Of a stretch of 64,000 nt of DNA, positions 1 through 10,238 are shown piece by piece. Within the stretch, counting starts at the first letter, position 1; each line of letters begins with the position of its first letter. Origin of the DNA: Fomitopsis serialis. Lineage: Eukaryota > Basidiomycota > Agaricomycetes > Polyporales > Fomitopsidaceae. The position numbers and the translations under genes are program-made. A model generated the notes under the pieces. The model saw only the letters and a list, made by a program, of their open reading frames with translations, had not been told where the DNA came from and made no database searches. The stretch lies in assembly GCF_022376445.1 (NCBI RefSeq), contig NW_025954980.1, positions 310,001 to 374,000 of the forward strand, given 5' to 3'.

Positions 1-300
1 CTTTCACGACGTCTCTCCTTATGCAAGTGAAAAGTTTGAGCATGTAATTTATATCCTATACAGTATATTATTCACGGCGAGCGCCGCCTATCTCGAGTGC
101 GTGATTGGGAACGAGAACGAGATGAATTCGACAGACTTCGTTAAGTCTAAGCTGACGCTTCTAAGTCACGGGTCGGGATGAGACTAATAGCAATAGCACT
201 ACAACTTGTTACTACTACAACTGTCGCTCGTCACAACCGTATCAAGGACACACAATTACGATGCCCATACTCAGATAGTGTTCCGAACTTCCAAGAGGTT
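1..300 (+). repeat. Degenerate copy of the 3' flank of the DUF6534 gene family
   Basis: Short blocks here match the 3' ends of the two DUF6534 copies further on: the CACGACGTCTCTCCTTA block, the GCGAGCGCCGCCTAT block and the TCGTCACA/ATTACGATGCCCATA blocks occur in the same order around 26980-27095, and the first two in reverse complement around 40800-40890. The simplest reading is that the window begins just past the 3' end of a fourth family member transcribed towards it. No coding exon of that gene is inside the window. Confidence 0.5.
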
Positions 301-529
301 GCAGTCAAAGAGTTGGACGTTTAACATAATCGAACTGGAGACGCCGAGTGCAGAGTCAAGTACTGATTGGGGCGCTCTCATCGGAAGGCAAGATGATAGT
401 ACGCAGTATATCGATGAGTATTGAGTACTTGAGTGCGAGTGAGAGGTGAGAGGGAGATCTGAGGCACGTGTGTTGCAATGTGGCGGAGACGCTAGTCTCC
501 CGTAGGCAGACCCTAAACACGACCTTATT

Positions 530-1087
530 GCAGCTAGTTGCAGAACATTAGGCGCAGACGAACGCGCGCGACATATGATGACAAATAAGCGCCGCGCCTT
601 GGCCGCGCCACAGTTGACGTTGGTTCACCCACTTCTGCACCATCATGTTTTTGCGGCTTCACAGTCGTCTGCACTAGCACCTGTACCGAGCAATAGCGAC
701 GCGGTCACGTTCCTCGGACACTCTATTAATGTATATTCCATTGAGAGTAGTAACAATGCAATAATGCCTCCCCTACACCACTGCTTGCAGTCAGCTACAA
801 TGGACGAGTCCGACAGACGTCGTAGACCTGGGTGTAGGGGGCAGATACACGTTCAATTGTCTGCGGGCACTGGCCAGTACTCCTGCAAGGCGTCCACGGG
901 GTCGTGTTCACCGAGTTGCAAGACATGCCTCTCATGACGGCTGCTGCAGGGACAATCGATGCAACGCAAAAAAATGGTGGTGCGAGGTGTGGTGAAGTGG
1001 GTAAACCGACGTCTTCGTGTGGATAGCGCCTATTTGTCATCATATGTCGCGCGCATTCGTCTGCGCCTAATGTTCTGCAACTAGCTG
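530..1087. repeat. Imperfect inverted repeat (arms ~530-680 and ~960-1087)
   Basis: The outer arm 531-598 is almost the exact reverse complement of 1026-1087 (shared core GCAGAACATTAGGCGCAGAC, one mismatch in the next 20 bases). Going inwards the match decays but can still be followed, for example GACGTTGGTTCACCCACTTC near 616-635 against the reverse complement of 992-1011. It may be a remnant of a small hairpin-type transposon or an old inverted duplication. Open frames inside it look like by-products of the palindrome. Confidence 0.7.
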
Positions 1088-1189
1088 TGACTGGGGGAGG
1101 GTGGTCGTATATACGGAGACACATGGCACGAAAGCTCCAACCCCGGATTCTAGTGGGTAATCGTAGGCGGGGCACAAGGATGATGCAAG

Positions 1190-1815
1190 AGACGACGAGA
1201 CAACAAGAAACACTACAGTACGGATCGGATAATGAACAGGTTTCGGTGCCTGAGCATGGTGTCCACAATAAGGAGAGGCAGCAACCACGTACGACGACAA
1301 ATACGCGGCGGCCAGTCAATGAATGAAAGCAAGCATACGAGAGACCAAGAGACATAGTGATCACCGTTCGGTCGCCGATATTTAAGGGGACTCCCTCGCG
1401 GATATCATCGACTCGAGCACATTCAACCGCGAGAGGGTCTTGCTCACCTGCTTTCGCCGCTGCGGTAACGGAGTCTATGTTCACCTATAATATCAAACAG
1501 AATACGCAAGATCCTACAATGGAGAGCCCAAAGCAGCCATGTACAAATATAGACAAGGTACTTTGCATGGTAGAAAAACAGTACATGCGAAACTGGGTAT
1601 CTTAGCAGACACGGCACAATGAAGAGTTTGCGGCGGCAGTAGCATGCGGACAGTGAGCGGGGCAGTGCGAGAGCGAATAAAAGAAGAAAGGCGCCACGAA
1701 CCAGGTGCAATAGGTCCTATGCGAGAGCATGGTGTCCGAGATAACAAGCGACAACGGCCGCCTGCGCGAGCAAAGACGCGGCAACCAGTTGGGGCAAAGC
1801 AAGCATGGAAGACAG
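1190..1815. repeat. Diverged direct repeats (about 1190-1345 and 1665-1815)
   Basis: The block GAGCATGGTGTCC at 1251-1263 recurs around 1726-1738 and is followed in both places by a similar purine-rich stretch ending in AAAGCAAGCAT. Identity is low, so the duplication is old. Minus-strand translations share a run like YACFHSLTGRRVF and HACFAPTGCRVF, but no convincing gene can be built. Confidence 0.35.
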
Positions 1816-1842
1816 AGATGAGCATGTCGCGCGACGGGCCTA

Positions 1843-2452
1843 TCACACGCACGGCGTCGCGTGGGCGTACCAGCCCTGGTCCTTCGCCTTCTTCGTCGAG
1901 GCGCGGTCGGTCGAGATGGCGTTGGATATTGAAGGCAAGCCCTTCGCAGGAAACGAGTCGAACGTGTTCGACCTCGACAGCGACTGGCCAGCTTACTTCT
2001 GCATTGGCGACGGCACGACGACGGCGACGGACTCTTGCTCAATGGCGTGGGGCATCCCGTGGGTGCTGTGCAAGGCGAGGCGGATGTTGGCGTCGACGGA
2101 ACCTGGTGGCGTTGACGGCGATGCGGACGACGCGGGGCTCATGGACGTGGAGTACGACTGCTCGGGCGGGTCGGGCATGTCGGGGCTCGCGGGCGGACTT
2201 GGGTACGCCGTGCTGGCGTCGACAGGCATGGGGGTGGGCTTCGGTGACGACATTGACGGATACCTGGCGAAGTTCGGGGTGGTGGTGGACGTGGCATCGT
2301 ATACGTATGGCGTCAATCGATGGTACCGGTGTCGGCGCAGGCGAGGGGAGCACGTACCTAGGGTACGGCCTGTGGCCCTTTCGTGGCCCTTGAAGTTCCT
2401 CCGCACCTTCGCCTCGAACTCCTTCAGCGCTGCCAGTTCGATGTTGAGCTGC
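1843..2452 (-). pseudogene. Possible hypothetical gene or remnant, Ser/Pro-rich
   Basis: One minus-strand frame runs from an acceptor-like CAG near 2450 to a double stop at 1843. It starts with a short helical, charged segment (QLNIELAALKEFEAKVRR). A Ser/Thr/Pro-rich stretch of about 90 residues follows, then a tail ending in DQGWYAHATPCV. An in-frame TAA at 1993-1995 interrupts it; a donor-like GTAAGC overlaps that stop, so it could be an intron, but no good acceptor restores the frame. No methionine start or known domain was found. The plus strand of the same stretch is also open (from 1805), which is usual for GC-rich DNA. It is either a broken gene or the last exons of one cut off by insertion of the transposon at 2780. 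Confidence 0.3.
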
Positions 2453-2779
2453 TATTCGAGGTAAGAGCACATCTCTCGCACTATCTGATTGATCTTGCGG
2501 AGGGCACACATGCCCCGGCCTACGATTCTCCACGACCTGTTCGAGTACGTTCATCCCAGATGAGCTTGGATGCTATGAAAGCGGGAATCTATAGACGGTA
2601 ACTCGACGAGACGCTGGCGGCAGGGAACCACGCATTTAGACGTTGGAAAAGGTAGAGGGCAGCGAACATCACCGACGTGTGAGGCCGCGTTCTGTGGAGG
2701 GCGTAGGCGATCAACAACGCGAGAGGCGGCGACGGTCCTGGCGGATTGGCGGTGGATAATGGAGGGAGGACCCAGTGAT

Positions 2780-3330
2780 GTCATTTAAACAGGATTGACT
2801 TTAATTCAATAGTGTATTTTAGTTCACCTTAAGGCAATTCATTATTGAACCCCTATAATCCTATCCAGTACTCATCCTATCCAAAGCAGTAAACAGGCTT
2901 AGCTAAGACTATCCTCAGTATGTTAATGGTTTAGCTTAGACTGTACTAGCCAATCCAATCCTGTTATGAGCTTAGATTAGCCTATATTCACCCAATCCAA
3001 TCCTGTTATGAGCTTACCTAGACTGTACTCATCCAGTCCAATCCCATTATAAGCTGAGTTTAGTCAATCCAATCCTATTGTAAGCTTGTCTTAGTCAATC
3101 CAATCCTGTTATGAGCTGACTTTACTCAATCCAATCCTATTGTAAGCTTGTCTTAGTCAATCCAATCCTGTTATGAGCTGACTTTACTCAATCCAATCCT
3201 ATTGTAAGCTTGTCTTAGTCAATCCAATCCTACTGTAAGCTTGGCTTAGCCAATCCAATCCTGTTATGAGCTTACCTTACACTGTACTCATCCAATCCAA
3301 TCCAGTTATGAGCTTAGTTCAGCCAATCCA
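2780..3330. repeat. Left terminal inverted repeat with 31-bp minisatellite
   Basis: The first ~180 bp are unique and identical to the reverse complement of 23505-23690. They are followed by tandem units of about 31 bp starting CAATCCAATCCT, which alternate between ...GTTATGAGCTGACTTTACT and ...ATTGTAAGCTTGTCTTAGT, giving a 62-bp higher-order period. Matching with the right end can be followed to about 3327. The number of units differs between the two ends. Confidence 0.85.
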
Positions 3331-4141
3331 ATCCACTCATAAGCACAATATCAGCTCAGCTAACACCATAATAATCAGGTACATACAGTCTAATATAAGC
3401 TGTTGGCACTAGGCACTCTTTGAGATAATCCCATATACTACTGAGAAAGTAGCAAAGCAAAGACTGTTCTCATCTAATTCTAATCACCATCTCAGGTAAT
3501 CCACCCTCCTAGCTAAGTCAATCTATCAGCTGAGCACATTATCACATGATCCCGGTCAACGTCGGACTTGTACCAGGCGACCGCACGTCAGGGCGGGCTG
3601 CCAGTAATCGAGCATATGATTGGCGAACAAATGAGTAAGTGAGCGGAGGCGTGGACCATCAACACGCAGATTGAGTAACATCCGCCGGTGGCACCACAAT
3701 ATCGCCCAAGAATTGCGCACGATGTTGCGGGTTTGATAACAGCCGCAGGAACTGCCGTGGTGACGAGCATACAGATGAAGCGGGAGTCGGAAGATGGATG
3801 AAAGGAGGTGGGGTGTGCGAGGCGGTGTTGAGACCTGCTGTAACAGCGAGAGGAGGAGGAGGGGGAGGAGGGGGAGCGAGTCAGTGACCGTGGCCCGCAC
3901 CCTAGCGCACACTTCGTCAGTGCTGGCGTTATCACGATAGCAGCGGGCAGTAATGTGCTCCGATAGTACGCGAATGGACGAAGCGGAAGGCAGAGCGGCT
4001 AAGGAACGAATGTCCACACTCGCCGAATGCAATGCTCACGCCGCTCCAGCGCCACTGCTAGCACCACTCGCCGCAGCGCCCTCCTCGCCTGGTGTATCCT
4101 TAGCCGGACTTGGGGCTTTCGGTGGTATCTGCTAGCTAGGG
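3331..4141. other. Subterminal region of the KDZ element, no clear gene
   Basis: The first ~210 bp are AT-rich subterminal sequence without the minisatellite. The rest has open frames on the minus strand, but these are low-complexity Leu/Ser/Pro runs (3840-3880 is GGA-rich on the plus strand). It is probably the 3' flank of the transposase gene. Confidence 0.5.
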
Positions 4142-7100
4142 TCAGTGAACAACTCGTACTGTTCGGGGGAGATCGCGCACAAAGCTGTAGTCCCACTTCT
4201 CCCCAGGATCTCTCCGAGTCGCAGCGAACGCGGCAGCAGAGTTGGTACTCATCTGCTTGAACATCGCGGTCTTTCGCTTCGCATATGCGCGTGCACCCGG
4301 AGACATCCCGTCTTTGAGAGACACTGCTTCCCACGCCGCTGACATGTTGCGGAATCCGAGAGTCGTCCGCTTGAATTCGGCGTGTAACTTGTTGATCTCC
4401 TCGTTGACTCGAGCTTTTTCTGCCCGGGCGCGGAACCACTGGACACGTTCAACTGGAGATAGTCAGACTCGGAGAACAGGTTAGGCAGCAGTGGCATTGC
4501 CGTACCTTCAAGTTCCCAAGCCTCCGCCTCTGCCTTCGTGGTCCACGGAGGAACCGCAGTCCAAATCCAGGCAGGCTCTTCGTGGCTATCGCCCAGCTGT
4601 CGAGGCTTGCGCCAGTTCTTGCTCTTGAGGTCTTGCTTGAGATCAATGGCTGGTGGGATCTCGGACGCGTCAGGATTGCAGAGGATGAGGAGGCGGTCTC
4701 GGTTGTAGTTGTAAAGTCCCGCAAGCATGCGCGTGCGTGTTGTGGCAGCCGTCACCTTCTTTTGCGAGCGGGTATTGTCCTTCTGACCTCGTGCGTGCTT
4801 GCGCTTATCCTCGAGGAAAGCTCCCTGGTGGTTGATCGACAGCTTGACTGCATCGAGGAGATCGTAGGCATGTCCTGTCCGCACACGACGTTCGAAGACG
4901 GCTAGACCTTCGATGCCCATACTGTCGCGTTCGACTGCTGCGAAGTCAGACGGCAGCGCAAGGGGTTCGTCCTCAGGTGTTCCACCAGAGGTATCGTCGT
5001 CGTCACCGTCGTCGAGTTCCTCGCTGTCAAGGTCGGGGAGGTCCATCTGCGGCATTAGAGACGACTGTAGTTCGCGCCACTTCTCCAGTTCACGACGTAA
5101 CGTGTGGCGTTCACCGTTTAAGGTGGATAGTGCTTCATCCAACCCATCATCGTCGGCGCTTTTCTTGGCCTTGTCTCGCAATTCGTACCTACGCGCAGGA
5201 ATGAGTCCGGGTATCAGGAATCTGAATGCCATCCTTACTGTCGTCGCTCAAGCTCAAGGGCTTTCTTAAAAAAATGAGTCGTGCCCGCGGGAGCTTTCCC
5301 AGCTGCTGCCGTTGTGAATGTTTCTTTGGGGCTGATCTCGAGACTGACGAGGTCCTCGTAGGCTTTCCCAGCACTTGGCACTAGCACACAACGGCGTCAG
5401 CTTCGCCGGCTATTACGACCAGGCTCGCGGCGACACGGAACTCACCTATGCTTTCGTCCAGCATGTATACTCTCTGTAATTGCTCCGCTGCGGAATCTGT
5501 TGCATCTGCCTTGCCTTTCGCCACCTTGCCCTTCGCCACTGCCTTGCCCTTCGCCATCTTGGTCTTCGCTGCCGCCTTTCCCTTCACTGCTCGCTTGCTT
5601 GTCGCTGAACCATCTGCCGCCGCCGCTGCCTGAGGTCGTACGAGTGAACCGCTGAGGTCGGACTCCATCTCTTCCCATTCCTGTACTCTCTCTCCAGCAA
5701 CCTGGCTGAGAGAGTCGAAGAGAGCGACCTTGTGCCGCTGCAGGACAAAGGCCTCCCGGAGCTTGCGTGCGAGGAATAGGGCTGGAGACGTAGATTAAGA
5801 GTTGTCTGCCTGTTGAACACAACATGCTCACCTTGAGTCTCGACTTTACACCAGTTCCAGTGGTTGTGGACGGCGTTAAGTGTATCGTGGCGGTGTCCAA
5901 CACTCATTTCACGCGTGCTTAACCCCACTTGGTTGTGTTCGGCCCATGGATGCTCGACACTCTCACCGTGCGATAGTCCTGCGCCCCAGGAGTAACACAG
6001 AGCGTATACGATTTGGCAGAATTCTTTGTGAGCGAGCATGTGCAGTTTCGGCAAGAGGAGCTGGATCCGGTCAAGTAAGGGGACGAGGTGCGGGAAACGG
6101 TCGCCAAACCGCTTGCGCAGGTTGATCTTGTAGATGCAGGCAACGTCGTAGGTGAATATGAAGTGCGAGAGCTCTTCCAGACCTTCGAGGGCACCCGCTA
6201 GTGCGTAGTCCATGTGGCCATATCTACAGGTGGTCAGTGGGCGGCTGAGACGATATTAGAACGGCCTACCTTTCCCCCTTTTGGAGGTCAACCATCGCCC
6301 TGGGTCTGAAGCAACCGTGTCGAATGCAGATCACAGCGACGACCCCGCTGACCTCCAGGTGGCGGAACTTCCCCGGTCGCTGTGCGCGTCCCACCTTGAA
6401 ACCACTGCATGTTTCGGGCTACGATTCATATGTGTGAGAGAGCAATGATGCGATGTATAACAATAACTTACCACGGGCTCCGCGTCAATGCCTTCTAGGT
6501 ACTCCTTCATAATCGCGTGCTCCACGAAATATCCCCGACCTTCCCACAGACTCCAATCATTCGGGTCGTCGCGCTTCCGCTTCTTCTGCAACCCATGATT
6601 GCCATCGCCGCCTAGCTCGCATGCATGAATGTACCTACACATCCATGCCAATCAGTCATTTCCCACGGTAGGCTTCTATAACGAGTTGCACTTACGTTAG
6701 CTCAGTCGGCGTGTCCTTCCAATTCGGAGGCATGTTGAAACCAGGCCACGGACATGCGAAGCAAGGTACGGTCATCGACGGGGCGCGATTAGGCAGCGTC
6801 AGCCCGTGATGCAGTCCGGAACGCTTCGTAGCGGTAAGGTACTGCCATATTCGACCCGCAACATTGAGCTCTCGATACCTATTCTGGAGGGTGTGTGAGC
6901 AACAATAGTAGCATGCCGATCATGCTATTCGTACCTTGACTTTCTGAGTGCCTGAATTGTCAGTGAGGCGTCGCAAGGCTTGAAAGTAGTCGTATGCGCC
7001 CTTTTTCGACGTAAGGAAGTGAATATCCCACTGGCGAAGGACCTCGAAAGTGAATGCGCTTTCCGGCCGTTCCAGTGTGGCGGGGAACAGCCCGGCACGT

Positions 7101-7918
7101 AGAAGCTGGGAGACGGTGGCGCGATGACCAGGACAGTGACACTCCTGAATGGGTACGCAGTGAACACCGTTGCTGTGGGTGATCGTGTAGGTGATGGGAA
7201 GGAAGGTCGAGCGCAAAGACGGGCACGGATCTCCGTCGTGTCCCAAGTACATTGTCAGGCCGAGAGCCGCGAGGTCGGTCTTCACAAGGAACTCGCCATT
7301 CCACACCTCGGCCCAATGAAAGGGACTATGGCGATGCGAGTGAATGAGGCAACGAGGGCATTGGAGACGACTTTGGAAGCAGTCTCGACAACGCGTGGTT
7401 GCAGCCTGTTTTCCGCAGGTGCAAAGTTCGCCGATCCCTGGCGGTACCTCGGTAGCGAGGATGTCATCGAGAATGTCGGGCAATCGTGGTCTCCAACGCT
7501 CTAAAACCGCTGAGATGCCATTCTGAAAAGAAGTAGATCTCAACATTGTGTCAGAGCCGCAACGTATTGTGCATACCTTCACTGTGCGATCCTTTCCTGA
7601 AGGATCAGGCAGCCCTGACGCGTTCTCAGCAGCACTTGAGGGGAGTTGATCAGGCGCCGACTTGCTTGGCGAAGGGGGCGCGGCTGGGCTTGTAAGTCGA
7701 GGTCGCTTTGGTGGCAGCCGCTCAACACGGTAGACTTCACGCCTCGCAAACTGGACGAAGCCATCGCGCTGGACGCAGGTCGTATCACTGCGGGTCGTGG
7801 CAGCAGGCAAGATGTCTTCCATAACCGCAGCAGGGCGTTTCCGGCGGCGGGAGCTCATGGCTTGGAGGGAATGCGGGCGGCGTTGGCAGGCTTCGTAGGC
7901 GTACAGGAGCTGCGACAA
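4142..7918 (-). CDS. KDZ (Kyakuja-Dileera-Zisupton) transposase with CxC2-like cysteine cluster
   Basis: Multi-exon gene encoding the element's transposase. The first exon is basic (start at 7918, or more likely 7858 with MSSRRRKRP). After an intron near 7525-7578 comes the cysteine cluster (CTCGKQAATTRCRDC, then CPRCLIHSH). Next is the core: GRIWQYLTATKRSG and CFACPWPGFNMPP near 6720-6890, GDGNHGLQKKRKRDDPND near 6540-6610, and the conserved block FRHLEVSGVVAVICIRHG near 6330. The block 5584-6213 has MDYALAGALEGLEEL, YDVACIYKINLRKRF, LPKLHMLAHKEFCQ, GESVEHPWAEHNQ and GHRHDTLNAVHNHWNW, typical of the RNase H-like KDZ catalytic region. The C-terminus (4170-5270) has VQWFRARAEKARV and the family's LHAEFKRTTLGFRNM. 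A Lys/Ala-rich (KGKA) insert lies at about 5500-5600. I saw no frame-breaking stop, so it looks intact. About 1,100 residues. Confidence 0.88.
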
Positions 7919-10238
7919 GTGGTGGAGCAGACTCGCGCAGGTCTCGTCGAGAAGCTTCGGGGAACGGCGGGAACAACGGCGTCAACGGACTACACAGAGC
8001 TGCAGGGGATACGAGAAAAGCCTCGCACAGTGGCGAGGACGCGTCAACGGGCTGCGCAGATGCACACAGACCACGAGACAGGCTTGCAGAGAAGAGAGAG
8101 CGCGCAGGTTTCGAGCGTCCGGAAGAATCAGAGACGCGGATACGCCGCGCATCGAGGCTCGCAGGGGTGCATGAGCTTCGCAGGCGCGGAGACTGCGTGG
8201 AGGGAGGCGTAGGCGGCGTCCGAGCACGGAGAAGGGTGGGTCGCGCCGAGAGGCTTCTCAGAGGTGCGTGGGTCGCGTCACGGTGCGCTTTGCACCACGC
8301 TAGAGCGGCGGGTCGTTCTATTGGATTCACGCGGGGCAAAACAGTAGTACTACTCGATCTGTAACAGTCCGCCCGATCGGTGAGATCCACAATCGTAGGT
8401 ACAATCTGAGAAGACCTCAGCCACTACGGTAGTAAACGGCCCAACTTGAACAAGCCGGCATGAAACACTAGCGGGAGATGGCTACCCTGGCTCTTTTGCC
8501 ACATTCATTGCACCGAGTGACCCGTCACAAAACATGCCAACGCGCCGCGTCGTTCTTCACCACAAGACAACCAAATCTGTACTTGGCAATCGGTCAGCGC
8601 AGTAAGCCGAGACATGGTGATGTACGCGCACCTGTGCTTCCCTGCAGCCGTATATACCGAAAATGTTCCGCGCCAGCGAGACGTTGCATGCCAAGGAGTG
8701 CGTCGTTGAGCGACTGGAAAGAAACACCGATCCTCTGCACACGAGCTCAGTCGGCAGTTTGCTTTCATGTCGCAATTACTTACTTGTCGTCAGTGCAGTC
8801 CATAGATCTCAGTGTACGAGCGGTGGCGGTGGCGGTGGCGAAGTCGACGTTGAACCTGCGATCGCTCGTCTGCGCGAGCACAAGGTGAGCCCGTAGATGT
8901 GCGGCGTTCAGCCACGCCCGTGAAACTGCAGGTTCGCGATGACCATGGAGTTCGAGAGCTATATTGCTGTTTTGGTTGTAAGGACGTGTAGCTAATGGTG
9001 ATCGTTGATGACCGTACCAGCAGTAAGACCGGCCTAGCGATACCGATATGGGTGCTCCTCAGGTCTGTGGATGCGGTCACCCGGGCATAGCCCAAAGCAT
9101 GCACCACTGCAGACCATTCAGAGCAGCATCGGGGTGGGGTAGCGCAACGCTATGGCGATAGCGACACTCAGTGCGAGTCCGAACACGATCGAAGGCCGCA
9201 GGTGCATACCTCGTGAGCTCAATACGCGAACGCGGCCTTCCGGCGACCTGTTCTTGAGCTGTGACGGAGTGCTGGGCCAATCTCGACGAGGGAGGCTGCT
9301 GGTTGATATGCCGAAGCCGCATCTCAACTGTAGGTAACCCTGCAGGAGCGTACGGTATGCCAACGGGTCAAAAAGGCAATATGGCCATTTTTGCTCAACC
9401 GTGACTTGAGACTGATGTTCGTGATGGGCCTAGGCGGAACGCAGGCGAGGAACGGATTCGAGGAACGGATTCGAGGAACGGATACGAGGGGTGAGTATAA
9501 GCTAAGTAACTTAGTAAGTACGTAGAGGATAAGCCGAAGAAGGGCGCTCAGCGACAACGTCTGGTCACGTTGAAGTGCACGAGTCACGCTGCGGTTGAGT
9601 CCGACTCCAGCCACTGAGTCCAGCGGCTAATCTCATGTAATCGCTCATCCGATTCCCAAGCTCATCCTGTCTCTAATCCGCCCCAGTTGTACGCCTCGCC
9701 TCTCGACTTCAAGATCTCTCCGGACGACGGGTAGAGCGGTGCGATCTATAGGTCACAATTCCTAAGACGCCCCTCTTCGACTGCTGTGCGCGAAAAGGAA
9801 GGTTACTTCCTCGACGCCCGGCACATAGGCACTCGAACTAGGTCGTGGTTAGTGAGCTGACCATTCTTCGTTGCATCCCGACGTATTCACTGACACAAGT
9901 TCAGTCGAACTTCGCAATCCTCACCTAATCTCCCACATCTGCGCTAAGTTGAGGCCATGTTGACGTCCGGGTGAGCGTTCTGTCGCATCGCGTGTCGTAG
10001 CTGACTAGGCCGCCTCCAAATAGAGAGCAGTCGCACTGTTTGTCGAAGCGGCGGCGCGACGATACGCATGAAGAAGTCTGGCCGCCGTAAGTCCCAGAAC
10101 TTACGATTAGTCACGCGTCGACTTAATGGTCCCGTCGACAGAGCACATGAAGACCCGTTCACTGGCCACGACATGATCTCTTCCGGCGTAGGAGGGTTGG
10201 GAGTGGTTGGGGGAGAGTATGACGAGGCGGGGCGAATC
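7919..10238. other. Divergent intergenic region between transposase and accessory gene 1
   Basis: No gene is supported. The first ~500 bp are GC-rich and open in several frames, as expected for a promoter/5' region of the transposase. There is a short GGT/GGC run at about 8818-8840 and three copies of a 13-bp unit (GAGGAACGGATTC) at 9447-9485. It probably holds the promoters of both divergent transcription units. Confidence 0.5.
9447..9485. repeat. Three tandem copies of a 13-bp unit
   Basis: GAGGAACGGATTC is repeated three times; the last copy reads GGATAC. The array sits in the divergent promoter region of the KDZ element. Confidence 0.8.

Noticed and set aside
2950..3330. CRISPR-like or telomere-like array
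   Set aside because: Units are contiguous, without unique spacers, in a eukaryote, and occur inverted at both ends of a transposon; it is a minisatellite.
7646..8390. Open frames on both strands at 7646-8390
   Set aside because: GC-rich 5' end of the transposase gene; no frame shows domains and they overlap each other.
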